This document shows positions 16,844 through 25,493 of a stretch of DNA of 64,000 bases, piece after piece. This DNA is from Rothia sp. SD9660Na (GTDB taxonomy: Bacteria > Actinomycetota > Actinomycetes > Actinomycetales > Micrococcaceae). The position numbers and the translations under genes are program-made. The notes under the pieces were generated by a model, which had not been told where the DNA came from, did no database searches, and worked only from the letters and a program-made list of their open reading frames with translations. The stretch is taken from NCBI RefSeq assembly GCF_030064065.1, contig NZ_CP125946.1, forward strand, positions 2,108,001 to 2,172,000, given 5' to 3'. Numbering within the stretch: position 1 is the first letter of the stretch; every line of letters begins with the position of its first letter.

Positions 16844-17809
16844 TCACCGGACGCCGGCCTCCCACAGCCGTTGCCGGAGAGTAGCAGGGTGCGACATCAA
16901 CTCCTTCCAGCGCGTACGCACCACCTTCCAGCCAGCCATCTCTAATTCGCGATGCCGTCGATGTTCCGCCTGAACTACGTCGTCAGCGCGGCCATAGACT
17001 CCCGAATACTTCACCTCACCATCGACCTCAAGAATGACCCCCAGCTCAGGCCAAGCGAAGTCAGCACGGTAGACACGGCCATAGTGGGTGAATACCTCGA
17101 ACTGCTCCTGAGGTAGAGGCAGATTCCACTCATAGATAAGGTCGCGCGCGATCGTCTCAGCCGGAGAATCTGCTAAACCGCTCAGTCTCTGCCCCACGGC
17201 AAGCGCAGCTCCACCCGCCTCAGTCAGAGCAGCACATGCCGACGCTACAGATATAACACCCTGCCGCAGAAAATAATCACCAATCACCAGCGCCTCAACA
17301 CGAGGTAGAGATAGGGCCACATCGCACAGAGTTTGACCCGGGGCAGCAACAGAAGCCCCTACTACCAGCTGAGCCTCGCGAACTACGTCCGTGCGTCCGC
17401 GATGCGCTGTTACTGAAGGGCGGTGCTGTACAGAAGCCGACGCAAAACTCATATGCACCTTGCGAGGTAGGGTTAGGAGCGGAGCTCCTAACCAAAGCGC
17501 AGCCGACTGGTGGCTCAGAACCCCGCTCGGCACCGTTTTGATATGCGCAGCGTGGTGGGCTATGCATCTCTGGCGAGTGCCCCACTGGTTCCATGTAGAG
17601 GTCTCGATATAGATCCCCTGCTTGATTTTGGTGTAGTCACCAGACCTAAAACGGGTCGAAGCCGCAGAGGGGCTTACACCGATATCTTGTAAATCCTTAA
17701 GGCAGCGCACCTGTTGGTAAATCTCTGCAACATCATTCATAAGGGCAGTGTCACCGAGCCCGTCTACCTCTTGCAAGGGGTGTGAACATCGCAGCCCCTT
17801 GTGGTTCAC
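16844..17809 (-). CDS. AbiEi-like wHTH / DUF559-type PD-(D/E)XK nuclease protein A
   Basis: Up to 321 aa. The N-terminal half resembles AbiEi antitoxin-type winged-helix proteins (DIGVSPSAASTRFRSGDYTK, IKQGIYIE, GVLSHQSAALWLGAPLL). The C-terminal half has a Vsr/DUF559-like nuclease core: RADFAWPELGVILEVDGEVK with the Asp...Glu-x-Asp pattern, then EHRRHRELEMAGWKVVRTRW. A paralogue at 46848-47774 shares both halves. By comparison with it the start may be ATG 17740 rather than 17809; neither has a clear RBS. No AbiEii-type toxin gene is adjacent, so it is a solo gene. It is enclosed by two near-identical palindromes (16769-16830 and 17901-17962), a pattern repeated around its paralogue. Function unknown; defence or mobility are both possible. 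Confidence 0.75.
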   Translation of the reverse strand: MNHKGLRCSHPLQEVDGLGDTALMNDVAEIYQQVRCLKDLQDIGVSPSAASTRFRSGDYTKIKQGIYIETSTWNQWGTRQRCIAHHAAHIKTVPSGVLSHQSAALWLGAPLLTLPRKVHMSFASASVQHRPSVTAHRGRTDVVREAQLVVGASVAAPGQTLCDVALSLPRVEALVIGDYFLRQGVISVASACAALTEAGGAALAVGQRLSGLADSPAETIARDLIYEWNLPLPQEQFEVFTHYGRVYRADFAWPELGVILEVDGEVKYSGVYGRADDVVQAEHRRHRELEMAGWKVVRTRWKELMSHPATLRQRLWEAGVR

Positions 17810-17900
17810 AAACAGGTCATATAGCGCCCAGACCTGTGGGTAAGTCGCGCGCTCTAGCTTGGCAGTTACCGGCCCGGGGAGCGTCCTTCTTTCTTAACCC

Positions 17901-17962
17901 TGTGCAGGGTTCTTGGTGCGTGTGCAGAGAAAACCCTGCACACAGCCCAAGAAACCTGCACA
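17901..17962. repeat. 62-bp palindrome flanking nuclease A, upstream copy
   Basis: Arms 17901-17927 and 17936-17962 with the same AGAAAACC loop as 16769-16830. It lies 92 bp upstream of the longest nuclease A start and 18 bp beyond the end of hmuO. Confidence 0.92.
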
Positions 17963-17979
17963 CAGCATAGAGGCCCCTC

Positions 17980-18636
17980 CTACGGGGCTAGGCTCTCACC
18001 CAGCTGGGCAAACACACGGGAATTATGGTCGAAACCAGCCAGGGCCTCATCAACCAGGGCGGCGCGCTGGGCGTCCGTCAGCGGAGCGCTATCGAGCAGA
18101 CCCCGGTAGGAGTCCTTGAAAACCTTGGGCTTCGGGAGCGCCTCAAACCGGTACATGCTCAGAGCTTCAGCAGGCACACCGTAGTGCCGGGCGACCAGGG
18201 CAGCCACGGCCTGCCCACCCGACAGGTCACCCAGGTAGCGCAGGTAGTGGTGAGCCAAGAAGCGTTCGGGGGCGGACGCTGTCGCCCGGATAGCCGCGGC
18301 ATAGTCAGCGGTTGCCGGTAAGGACTGGTTACTGGTGGGGCCGCCCAGTTCAGTAAGGTCAGACTTAATGGAAGCAAGACGATCAAGCCCCTCTAGTACG
18401 AAGGGGGCGGTGATGGGGTTGGAGTTGGCGCGAAAACCAGCAGCCACTTCTTCGAGAGCCTCGTAGATGTAAACGTACTGGGTCAGCAACATACGGTAGG
18501 CATCCACGTCGAGTTTGCCGCCCATCAGGTCGGCCATGAAGCTGGAGTGTTCTGCCTGCTCGTGGCGAGCAGCGGTTTCTGCCTTAAGACGTGCTGAGAA
18601 GGTAGGACGCTCGATATCGGCAAGGGTGAGTGTCAT
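17980..18636 (-). CDS. hmuO: Haem oxygenase
   Basis: A 218-aa biliverdin-producing haem oxygenase that frees iron from imported haem. The proximal-helix His is in TAARHEQAEHSSFM (about residue 24), and the distal helix shows HHYLRYLGDLSGGQAVA with the flexible GDLSGG segment. Size and motifs match HmuO of corynebacteria. The start has a good RBS (AAGGAGTAACCTG-ATG). It is divergent from htaA, sharing a 190-bp control region with iron-box-like sequences, so co-regulation by iron is likely. Confidence 0.96.
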   Translation of the reverse strand: MTLTLADIERPTFSARLKAETAARHEQAEHSSFMADLMGGKLDVDAYRMLLTQYVYIYEALEEVAAGFRANSNPITAPFVLEGLDRLASIKSDLTELGGPTSNQSLPATADYAAAIRATASAPERFLAHHYLRYLGDLSGGQAVAALVARHYGVPAEALSMYRFEALPKPKVFKDSYRGLLDSAPLTDAQRAALVDEALAGFDHNSRVFAQLGESLAP

Positions 18637-18677
18637 CAGGTTACTCCTTGGTGAAGGGTCGCAGGGGAATATTTATT

Positions 18678-18768
18678 GACAGACTGTCACCAAGAAACAA
18701 TTAAGTCAAGCCTTTGTAATCTATTTTTATTAGGTTCCCCTTAATGCTAGTTTAGGCATGCCCTTAAA
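18678..18768. promoter_or_regulatory. Iron-regulator (DtxR/IdeR-like) box candidates between hmuO and htaA
   Basis: Three dyads: TGACAG-A-CTGTCA (18678-18690); TTAGGTTCCCCTTAATGCT (18730-18748), whose left half TTAGGTT equals the DtxR half-site; and TTTAGGCATGCCCTTAAA (18751-18768), a near-palindrome with DtxR-like ends. The placement between two haem-iron genes fits. None matches the 19-bp consensus fully. Confidence 0.4.
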
Positions 18769-18834
18769 TTTAATAAGGCTTGGCATGTTACGTAATGTGC
18801 CCACCCTACACCACATAGATTTCAGAGGATGCCA

Positions 18835-21006
18835 ATGTCTCCCCAGCACAGCGCCCGGCGCTCCTGCGCCCTCCTAGCCACCGCCGCACTCACCCTGTCA
18901 GGCATGACCCTAGCCACCGTGTCCGTAGCGGACGCCGCAGATGCCACCAGCAGCACCGTCGCTGCCGCGTCCGCAACTCACGTCGCCAGCAATGCCCAGC
19001 TGACCTGGTCGCTCAAGGACTCCTTCATCCGCTACGTCACCGGCGCTTTTGCTGGTGGCAGCGTCGAGGTAACCGGTGGCCCCAGCTTCAACGGCTCCGC
19101 CTTCTCCTGGCAGGGGGCCGAGGGCGAGTTCACCGGTACAAACGGCACTATCTCCTACCCCGGAACTATCCACTTCACCGCCCACAAGGGTGAACTTGAT
19201 ATCATCTACGCCAACCTCAAGCTGGTTGTCAACGGCAACCAGGGCACCCTGGTAGCTGATATGAAGTCCAAGGGCTACAACGGCTCCCCCGATATCGATG
19301 CCAGCAATGTTAACTTCGCAACCGTAGACCTTTCAGGCGTCACTTTCGCCAACGGCACCGTATCAGCCACCGATGCCCCCGTTACCCTCACCGCCGATGG
19401 CGCAGCCGCCTTCGCCGGTTTCTACAAGGCAGGTGAGACTCTCTCCCCCCTGACCTTCTCAGCCACCCTCACCGAGAAGCCCGCAGAAACCCCCGCTCCT
19501 ACCCCCACGCCTGAGCCCACTGCCGACGGCGTCACCAACGCAGCGGGCACCGTCACCTGGGGTATCAAGGATTCCTTCCTCAACTACCTGATCGCCCAGA
19601 ACGCTGTTACCCCCGGTGATCAGACCAGTCTTGAAGGCAATAACTTCGTCTTTGCCGGTGCCACCGCCCAGAAGACCGAGACCGGCTACTCCATTACCGT
19701 GCCAGGTAGCTTCTCTCTGGTCGCCCACGGCGGGGTGCTCAATATCAACCTGCACAGCTTCCGTATGGTTACCGACGGTGCAAACGGATACATCTACGCC
19801 ACCGGAACCTCGACCAACACCGGCGAAATTACCGACCAGCCCATCGCCAGCTTCGATGCGAGCGCCCTGACCACCGATACCGAGGGTAATCTGCTCCTGA
19901 GCGGTGTGACCACCTACGCCACCGGGCACGCGGCGACCATTTTTGGGTCCCGCTACGCTGAGGGTCTGGAGTTTGACCCCCTCTACCTGCGGGTTGCTGC
20001 CCCCGTGGTTGAGGACGCACCGGCCCCGGCTCCCAGCGAGACTCCGGCTCCGGCCCCGAGTGAGTCTCCTGCGCCGAGCCCGTCCGCCGAGCCTACCACC
20101 CAGCCGACCGTGGCCCCCTCAGCTCAGCCTTCTGCGGAACCGACGGTAGCCCCCTCTACCCAGCCGACCGTCGTACCTTCAGCCCAGCCCTCTACCGACC
20201 CGGCTAAGGCACCCCAGTGCGTGCCGGTGACCGTCACTGAGACTGTTGCCGGTGCAACCACTACCCAGGCTGACGGGACCGTCTCAGCTGCTACTTTCGA
20301 CTGGGGTGTGCGTTCTTCCTTCCGTAACTACATTGGTGGCGGTATCGCTAAGGGTGGCTGGGAACTGAACGGCGTCACCTACGCTAACCAGGCCTTTGGC
20401 TGGTCCAAAGGTACAGGCACCTACGCTAACGGCAAGGTCTCTGTGGCTTTCGAGGGCTCTGTCCGTTTCACCGGCCACGGCGGCACCTTGAACACTCTGA
20501 TGGCTAACCCCCGCCTTGAGATCAACGGTTCTACCGGCACCCTCTACCTGACCGTAAGTTCTAATGACATGAAGGGGCAGACAACCCACCACGGTGAGGT
20601 GCCCTTCGCCAATGTCGATTTGGCTGGCCTGACTGTTAACGGATCCAGCATTAGCGTCAGCAGTGCTTCTGCCGCCCTAACTGCTGAGGGCAAAGCTGCC
20701 TTCGCTGGCTTCTACCAGGCGGGTGAAGCCCTTGACCCCATTAGCTTCACCGGCACCCTGGGTTCAAAGACCGTCACCGGTGCTTCTCAGACCATTGAGA
20801 AGACCCAGTATGTCTCTCAGAATGGCGCTAACTGCGATGCCCTGAACGCTGAGGCAGAGCGGAAGGCTGAGTCTGCCCGTGCAGCTGCCCAGAGCGGCAA
20901 GCTGGCGAACACCGGTGCTTCGGTGGGTGCCTTGGTTGCCCTGGGTGCCGCCCTGCTGGCTGCCGGTGCTGTGGTGGTAGCCCGCCGTCGGATCTCCAAT
21001 ACCTAA
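18835..21006 (+). CDS. htaA: Cell-wall-anchored haem-binding protein with three HtaA domains
   Basis: About 723 aa. A Sec signal (ALLATAALTLSG...) is followed by three HtaA domains beginning LTWSLKDSFIRYV, VTWGIKDSFLNYL and FDWGVRSSFRNYI (about residues 58-215, 238-385 and 485-645), each with the conserved Tyr/His-bearing GxIxFTAHKGELDI-type strand. A Pro/Ser/Ala-rich spacer (about 395-470) separates domains 2 and 3. The C-terminus has a variant sortase signal LANTG, a hydrophobic helix and RRR. HtaA captures haem from haemoglobin and passes it to HmuT. ATG 18835 was chosen because AGAGG lies 6 bp upstream; ATG 18829 directly abuts it. Confidence 0.92.
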   Translation: MSPQHSARRSCALLATAALTLSGMTLATVSVADAADATSSTVAAASATHVASNAQLTWSLKDSFIRYVTGAFAGGSVEVTGGPSFNGSAFSWQGAEGEFTGTNGTISYPGTIHFTAHKGELDIIYANLKLVVNGNQGTLVADMKSKGYNGSPDIDASNVNFATVDLSGVTFANGTVSATDAPVTLTADGAAAFAGFYKAGETLSPLTFSATLTEKPAETPAPTPTPEPTADGVTNAAGTVTWGIKDSFLNYLIAQNAVTPGDQTSLEGNNFVFAGATAQKTETGYSITVPGSFSLVAHGGVLNINLHSFRMVTDGANGYIYATGTSTNTGEITDQPIASFDASALTTDTEGNLLLSGVTTYATGHAATIFGSRYAEGLEFDPLYLRVAAPVVEDAPAPAPSETPAPAPSESPAPSPSAEPTTQPTVAPSAQPSAEPTVAPSTQPTVVPSAQPSTDPAKAPQCVPVTVTETVAGATTTQADGTVSAATFDWGVRSSFRNYIGGGIAKGGWELNGVTYANQAFGWSKGTGTYANGKVSVAFEGSVRFTGHGGTLNTLMANPRLEINGSTGTLYLTVSSNDMKGQTTHHGEVPFANVDLAGLTVNGSSISVSSASAALTAEGKAAFAGFYQAGEALDPISFTGTLGSKTVTGASQTIEKTQYVSQNGANCDALNAEAERKAESARAAAQSGKLANTGASVGALVALGAALLAAGAVVVARRRISNT

Positions 21007-21249
21007 GCGAGTCATTCTCTCCTGCCCTAAATAAATAGATTGAATATTATATAAAAATGGGCGCAGGCCAACAACATGCAGACCTGCGCCCAGCTCGACT
21101 ACATAAACCCTTACCCATATAGACAAAATTAATATACAATTAATCAAGGCATAAAAATAATCTAACCCATTTACTGGTTTTTAAAAATATAATTTTATAT
21201 ACTCAATCTCCAAAAGCACTAATTAGTATTCACATAAGGAGTGTTATAG

Positions 21250-21795
21250 ATGACAAATCGAAGAGTTTTCATGAAATCTATATTACTAGCTTCTACTGCC
21301 ATACTATTAACCCAAAACATAGCCAAAGCATACTCATTACATGGCGCAAAACAAGAAGGTAAATATTTAAAAATTGAACTTGTTAACATGAATGAAAAAT
21401 ATAGGCTTGCAGCAATAACTGCTGGAATCTCATACTGCCTAAATACTCATATAACAGTTCATGCAGACATTCACCCAGGTGGAAGCAGATTTACTGCATC
21501 ACATGGAAATTTTGGCAAAACTGGCTGGGAGGCCCGTGCCACTTGGAGAACAGGATTTCGTAGCAATATTATAAAAAGTGGATCAATACATATGAACGAG
21601 GCCTACTGCAACTCCATGAATGGTTTAAATCTACGTGTTGTAACTATGCACGAAATAGGGCACCTACTGGGGCTTGGGCATTCAAAATTACAAAATGCAA
21701 TAATGTACACATCAGCTTCACATGCATTTCTCAGACACAATACCTTTACCCCAACAAATGATGACAAGGCAGGTCTCAGAAAACTATACATATAA
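21250..21795 (+). CDS. Secreted matrixin-like metalloprotease
   Basis: A 181-aa protein with an N-terminal export signal that contains RR (MTNRRVFMKS, hydrophobic core to AKAYS). The zinc motif HEIGHLLGLGH (HExxHxxGxxH) and following IMY Met-turn indicate an M10A/matrixin-type metzincin consisting of little more than the catalytic domain. Start ATG has AAGGAG upstream. The composition is very AT-rich, with codons such as ATA and AGA that are rare in the rest of the window, so it was probably acquired horizontally. It lies between htaA and hmuT; release of haem from host proteins is an attractive but unproven role. Confidence 0.85.
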   Translation: MTNRRVFMKSILLASTAILLTQNIAKAYSLHGAKQEGKYLKIELVNMNEKYRLAAITAGISYCLNTHITVHADIHPGGSRFTASHGNFGKTGWEARATWRTGFRSNIIKSGSIHMNEAYCNSMNGLNLRVVTMHEIGHLLGLGHSKLQNAIMYTSASHAFLRHNTFTPTNDDKAGLRKLYI

Positions 21796-21901
21796 TTGAC
21801 ATGAATTTCTATCAATAAAGAAACAGCTAAATTTCAAGCAATTTACACTCCAAATAAATTGATTGCAAAAAAAAAATCGTTATACAGAATATTTATCTGC
21901 C

Positions 21902-22399
21902 ATGCTCAAGATTATTAAAAATATCCTTCACCCCTCAAGAAGAGATCTCCATACGCATTACTCACGCGTATCCATATACGAATCTGAAATTGAAATTGAA
22001 CAAGATAGCGATACAGTTGCTGTTGTTGAATTGAACAGAAGTTTTCAAGTTCAGGACATACCAAACATTGATGAAACATTCATAATTCACGAATGCAATG
22101 TATTGAACTACATAAAGGGTAGGGGGCCGCAGAAAATCAGAGTTAGACAATTTATTGAAATGGAAAGCGAAAGTTTACTAAACCAAGGCAACAAATACCT
22201 TCTCTACCTGACATATAGTGGCCTTAACCCTCCACTAGAAAAAGATTACTATATAACAGGAGTTACTGCTGGAATATACAGAGAAATTCCTTTTGAGGAG
22301 AACGGAAGCCTAGCTCAAGACAACAAAATAATGTTTGTACGAAATATAGTAACAGAAGACAATCTACCCGGTGAAATTCAAATTGAAAACCTCAACTAG
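21902..22399 (+). CDS. Hypothetical AT-rich protein
   Basis: A 165-aa protein without signal peptide or membrane helix as annotated. Recognisable texture: VSIYESEIEIEQDSDTVAVVE, a middle SLLNQGNKYLLYLTYSG segment and YYITGVTAGIYREI, reminiscent of small secreted domains in low-GC Gram-positives that normally follow a signal or TM segment. A run of ten A (near 21868-21877) directly upstream, plus an alternative TTG start at 21863, leaves open that the 5' end is frameshifted and a signal peptide was lost. No RBS is visible. Its last 29 bp overlap the start of hmuT in another frame. Function unknown. Confidence 0.5.
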   Translation: MLKIIKNILHPSRRDLHTHYSRVSIYESEIEIEQDSDTVAVVELNRSFQVQDIPNIDETFIIHECNVLNYIKGRGPQKIRVRQFIEMESESLLNQGNKYLLYLTYSGLNPPLEKDYYITGVTAGIYREIPFEENGSLAQDNKIMFVRNIVTEDNLPGEIQIENLN

Positions 22400-23585
22400 G
22401 TTCATTATTTTTTTATCTACAATCTATATAATTGTAGTTATTGTATATCTAGCTAACTACTTTGTTTTCAACCCCTCGAAAACGCTGTACCAATCCCCCG
22501 CCAGTGTTCCCTCAACAACCTCCGATACGTTTCAGACCACCGGTCCCACAAACACTTCTGGAGGGAATAACTCCCTCAGCCGTGAGCAGGTGCACCGCAC
22601 CGCCCTGCAGCAGGCCGAGGACTATCTCAAAGCCAATGCTGTAGAGAACCCCAAGAGCCTGACAGGTCTAGCCACGGCGGCGTCCGTGCCCGACGTGCTG
22701 CCAATTGAGAATCCGCAGGCCCCGCAGCTGCCGGTAACCGTCACTGATTTTCAGGGTACCGAGGTGACCGTGACCAGCGCCGACCGTATTCTGGCCCTGG
22801 ATATGTACGGCACCCTGGCCCAGACCGTCGTCGCTTTGGGGCTGGGTGACAACCTGGTGGGACGGGTCACGTCTTCGACCGAAACGACCCTGGCAGACCT
22901 GCCCCTGGTCACCCAGAACGGCCACGATATTTCAGCTGAGGCGGTTCTTTCTCTCGCCCCTACCGTGGTGCTCATGGACACCACCAACGGCCCCCTCGAA
23001 ATTACCGAGCAGCTGCGCTCCGCCGGAGTGACCGTGGTGCATTTTGACCCCTCGCGTTCCTTGAGCCAGGTAGTGCCGCAGATTGAGGCGGTTGCGCAGG
23101 CTCTGGGAGTTCCGGACGCCGGCACCCAGCTGGGTGCCCGGGTGCAGGCTGAGATTGATTCGGCGCTAGCTACCATTGCCGAGGTTGCCCCGCAGGATTC
23201 GGCGCATACGGTGGGTATGGCCTTCCTCTACGTTCGGGGTACTGCCGGTATCTTCTTTATCCTGGGTGACGGCTCGGGGGCCGATGAGCTGATTACTGCC
23301 CTGGGCGGGCGCGATGTGGCCAGTGAAGGCGGGGCGTCGGGCACCGTGCCCGCTAACGCTGAAGCGCTCTCGCGGGCTAACCCCGACCTGATCCTCACCA
23401 TGACCGGCGGGGTGGAGTCTACCGGCGGTATCGAGGCCTTCTTCGCCCGCCCCGGGGTGGCTGAAACGACCGCCGGGGCCAACCAGCGCGTGGTCGATAT
23501 GGCTGACGGTCAGATTCTCTCATTCGGGCCCAACAGTGCAGCGGTACTACTGTCACTAGCTACCGCTATCTACACCCAGCAGTAG
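22371..23585 (+). CDS. hmuT: Haem ABC transporter substrate-binding protein with atypical N-terminus
   Basis: A FecB/HmuT-type binding protein of 404 aa: VTVTSADRILALDMYGTLA, VTQNGHDISAEAVLSLAPTV and GTVPANAEALSRANPDLIL are the usual type III SBP segments, and hmuUV follow at once. HmuT is normally a lipoprotein, but here there is no lipobox Cys. Instead the first 34 residues (MKFKLKTSTRFII, then a hydrophobic helix) form a signal anchor encoded by AT-rich DNA, followed by a Ser/Thr-rich linker. GTG 22371 overlaps the previous gene by 29 bp and lacks an RBS. This looks like a fusion of a foreign N-terminus to the native binding domain at the edge of the AT-rich insert. Confidence 0.88.
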   Translation: MKFKLKTSTRFIIFLSTIYIIVVIVYLANYFVFNPSKTLYQSPASVPSTTSDTFQTTGPTNTSGGNNSLSREQVHRTALQQAEDYLKANAVENPKSLTGLATAASVPDVLPIENPQAPQLPVTVTDFQGTEVTVTSADRILALDMYGTLAQTVVALGLGDNLVGRVTSSTETTLADLPLVTQNGHDISAEAVLSLAPTVVLMDTTNGPLEITEQLRSAGVTVVHFDPSRSLSQVVPQIEAVAQALGVPDAGTQLGARVQAEIDSALATIAEVAPQDSAHTVGMAFLYVRGTAGIFFILGDGSGADELITALGGRDVASEGGASGTVPANAEALSRANPDLILTMTGGVESTGGIEAFFARPGVAETTAGANQRVVDMADGQILSFGPNSAAVLLSLATAIYTQQ

Positions 23586-23591
23586 GTTCTT

Positions 23592-24626
23592 GTGCAGGCA
23601 CGCTCTTCTACTCTCATTACTGTCTTCACCGCGCTCCCCCTGCTTCTCATCGGCACGGTGCTGGTCTCAGCAAGTCTGGGCCAGTTTGAGATTCCCCTCC
23701 CCCAGGTTGCCGCCGGTATTCTGCGTAACCTGGGGCTGGCGTCCGCCGACCCTTCCATGCAGCTGGCAGACGCCACCCTCTGGAATATCCGCCTACCCCG
23801 CATTCTGCTGGGGCTGCTGGTAGGTGCCGCCTTGGGGGCGTCCGGCGCCCTGATGCAGGCGGTCTTTGGCAACCCGCTGGCTGAGCCGGGCGTCATCGGC
23901 ATTTCAGCCGGTGCTGCGGTGGGGGCCTGCGGGGCTATTGTGCTGGGCCTAAACGCCCTGGGTATGTTCACCGTGCCCCTCTGCGCTTTCGCCTGTGCAC
24001 TAGCCACCACCGCCCTGGTCTATCTCTTCTCCCGCTCCGGCGGGCGGGCAGAGGTACTGTCGATGATTCTGACCGGCATTGCCGTAACCGCCGTAGCTAA
24101 CGCCCTGATTGCCCTGATGGTCTTTATCGCCGACGACGCCAGCCGCGACCAGATTATCTTCTGGCAGATGGGCTCCCTGAACGGGGCGACCTGGGCGGCG
24201 GTAGCTACCAGTGCCCCGATTGTGGGTCTCGGTATTATCGGTAGCTTTCTCTTGGCCCGGCAACTCAACCTTCTCGCCCTGGGTGATCGGGCTGCTGCCC
24301 ACTCGGGTGTTCATGTAGAGCGCCTGCGCCTGGCAGCCATCGTCTGCACCGCCCTGCTCACCGGGGCCGCGGTCTCCTACGCGGGCATTATCGCTTTTGT
24401 GGGTCTGATTGTGCCGCATCTGCTGCGCATGGTGGTGGGGCCCTCCAACCGGGTGCTCCTGCCTACCTCGGCCCTGGGCGGTGCCCTGCTCATTGCGGCC
24501 TCCGACCTCGCCGCCCGCACCCTGGTGAGCTTCGCCGACCTGCCCATCGGCATCTTCACCGCCCTAGTGGGTGGCCCCACTTTCTTTGTTCTGCTCCGCC
24601 GAACCCTAACCAAGGGGGCCCTGTGA
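23592..24626 (+). CDS. hmuU: Haem ABC transporter permease (FecCD family)
   Basis: 344 aa with about nine to ten membrane helices. FecCD signatures include LWNIRLPRILLGLLVGAALG, GNPLAEPGVIGISAGAAVGA and FVGLIVPHLLRMVVGPSNR. It forms the inner-membrane channel for haem passed on by HmuT. GTG 23592 follows hmuT by 6 bp; its stop overlaps the hmuV start (GTGA), so the genes are translationally coupled. Confidence 0.95.
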   Translation: MQARSSTLITVFTALPLLLIGTVLVSASLGQFEIPLPQVAAGILRNLGLASADPSMQLADATLWNIRLPRILLGLLVGAALGASGALMQAVFGNPLAEPGVIGISAGAAVGACGAIVLGLNALGMFTVPLCAFACALATTALVYLFSRSGGRAEVLSMILTGIAVTAVANALIALMVFIADDASRDQIIFWQMGSLNGATWAAVATSAPIVGLGIIGSFLLARQLNLLALGDRAAAHSGVHVERLRLAAIVCTALLTGAAVSYAGIIAFVGLIVPHLLRMVVGPSNRVLLPTSALGGALLIAASDLAARTLVSFADLPIGIFTALVGGPTFFVLLRRTLTKGAL

Positions 24627-25399
24627 CCTCACCTTTACTCGTCGCCGATTCGGTCAGCTACCGGGTGAACGGGCGGCAGATTCTGCACGACGTCTCGCTT
24701 GAGGTTGCCCCCGGTGAGGTTCTAGCTCTTATCGGCCCCAACGGGGCGGGAAAATCGACCCTGCTGTCCCTGCTGGCAGGGGATGCCGCCCCCAGCTCGG
24801 GTCAGGTTACCCTGGGCGGACGCCCGCTGGCAGACTACCGGCCGGTAGAGCTGGCCCGCACCCGGGCCATGCTGTTGCAGCATACCTCGGTAGCTTTCTC
24901 CTACACCGTGCAGCAGGTAGTTCAGATGGGCAGGGCTCCCTGGCGGGGTACCGAGCAGGCCCAGCAGGATCACGAGATTGTCGCCGCCGCCCTTGCCGAC
25001 ACCGATACCGGGCACCTGGCGGGCAGGGACGTCCGCACCCTCTCGGGTGGCGAAGCCGGCCGCACCCACCTGGCCCGGGTCTTTGCCCAGCGCACTCCCC
25101 TGCTCCTGCTCGATGAGCCCACCGCAGCCCTCGATATTATGCACCAGGAGCAGACCCTCACCCGCGCCCGCGCCTATGCCCAGCAGGGGGCGGCTGTGGT
25201 GGTAGTCCTTCACGATCTCGATGTTGCGGCCTCTTATGCTGACCGACTGGTGCTTCTTGCTAAGGGGCAGGTGGTGGCGCAAGGACGCCCGCAGCAGGTC
25301 TGCACCACCGAGCGACTCAGCGAGATCTACGGCCACCCCATTGAGGTGCTGACCCACCCGGCAACGGGGAGACTCTTAGTGCTCCCTGCCCGGGGGTAA
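24623..25399 (+). CDS. hmuV: Haem ABC transporter ATP-binding protein
   Basis: A 258-aa ABC ATPase. Walker A GPNGAGKST (about residues 38-46), signature LSGGEAGR in place of the usual LSGGE.QR, Walker B LLLLDEPTAALD and the switch His in VVVLHDLD. It energises the HmuTU importer. GTG start inside the end of hmuU (4-nt overlap). Confidence 0.96.
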   Translation: MTSPLLVADSVSYRVNGRQILHDVSLEVAPGEVLALIGPNGAGKSTLLSLLAGDAAPSSGQVTLGGRPLADYRPVELARTRAMLLQHTSVAFSYTVQQVVQMGRAPWRGTEQAQQDHEIVAAALADTDTGHLAGRDVRTLSGGEAGRTHLARVFAQRTPLLLLDEPTAALDIMHQEQTLTRARAYAQQGAAVVVVLHDLDVAASYADRLVLLAKGQVVAQGRPQQVCTTERLSEIYGHPIEVLTHPATGRLLVLPARG

Positions 25400-25493
25400 G
25401 GTAGTTTTCATCCTCAAGGCGGACGTGCCTCTACCCCTCTGCCACTAGACTAGGTACTACCTTCACCCCGTTCGACGCCCCTAGGAGCTTTCT

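Larger units (their letters stand above)
21007..22490. other. AT-rich inserted segment within the haem-uptake locus
   Basis: Base composition drops abruptly after htaA to roughly one third G+C and returns near 22490-22560, inside the hmuT reading frame. It holds the matrixin-like gene, a hypothetical gene and the first codons of hmuT. No terminal repeats, integrase or transposase were seen. It looks acquired from a low-GC donor. Confidence 0.75.

Noticed and set aside
16769..17962. Palindromes around nuclease A as plain intrinsic terminators
   Set aside because: No U-tract on either side; one copy lies upstream of the gene; both copies share the same sequence, unlike the varied terminators elsewhere in the window.
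21007..22490. Insertion sequence in the haem locus
   Set aside because: No transposase frame, terminal inverted repeats or target duplication seen; only composition marks it as foreign.
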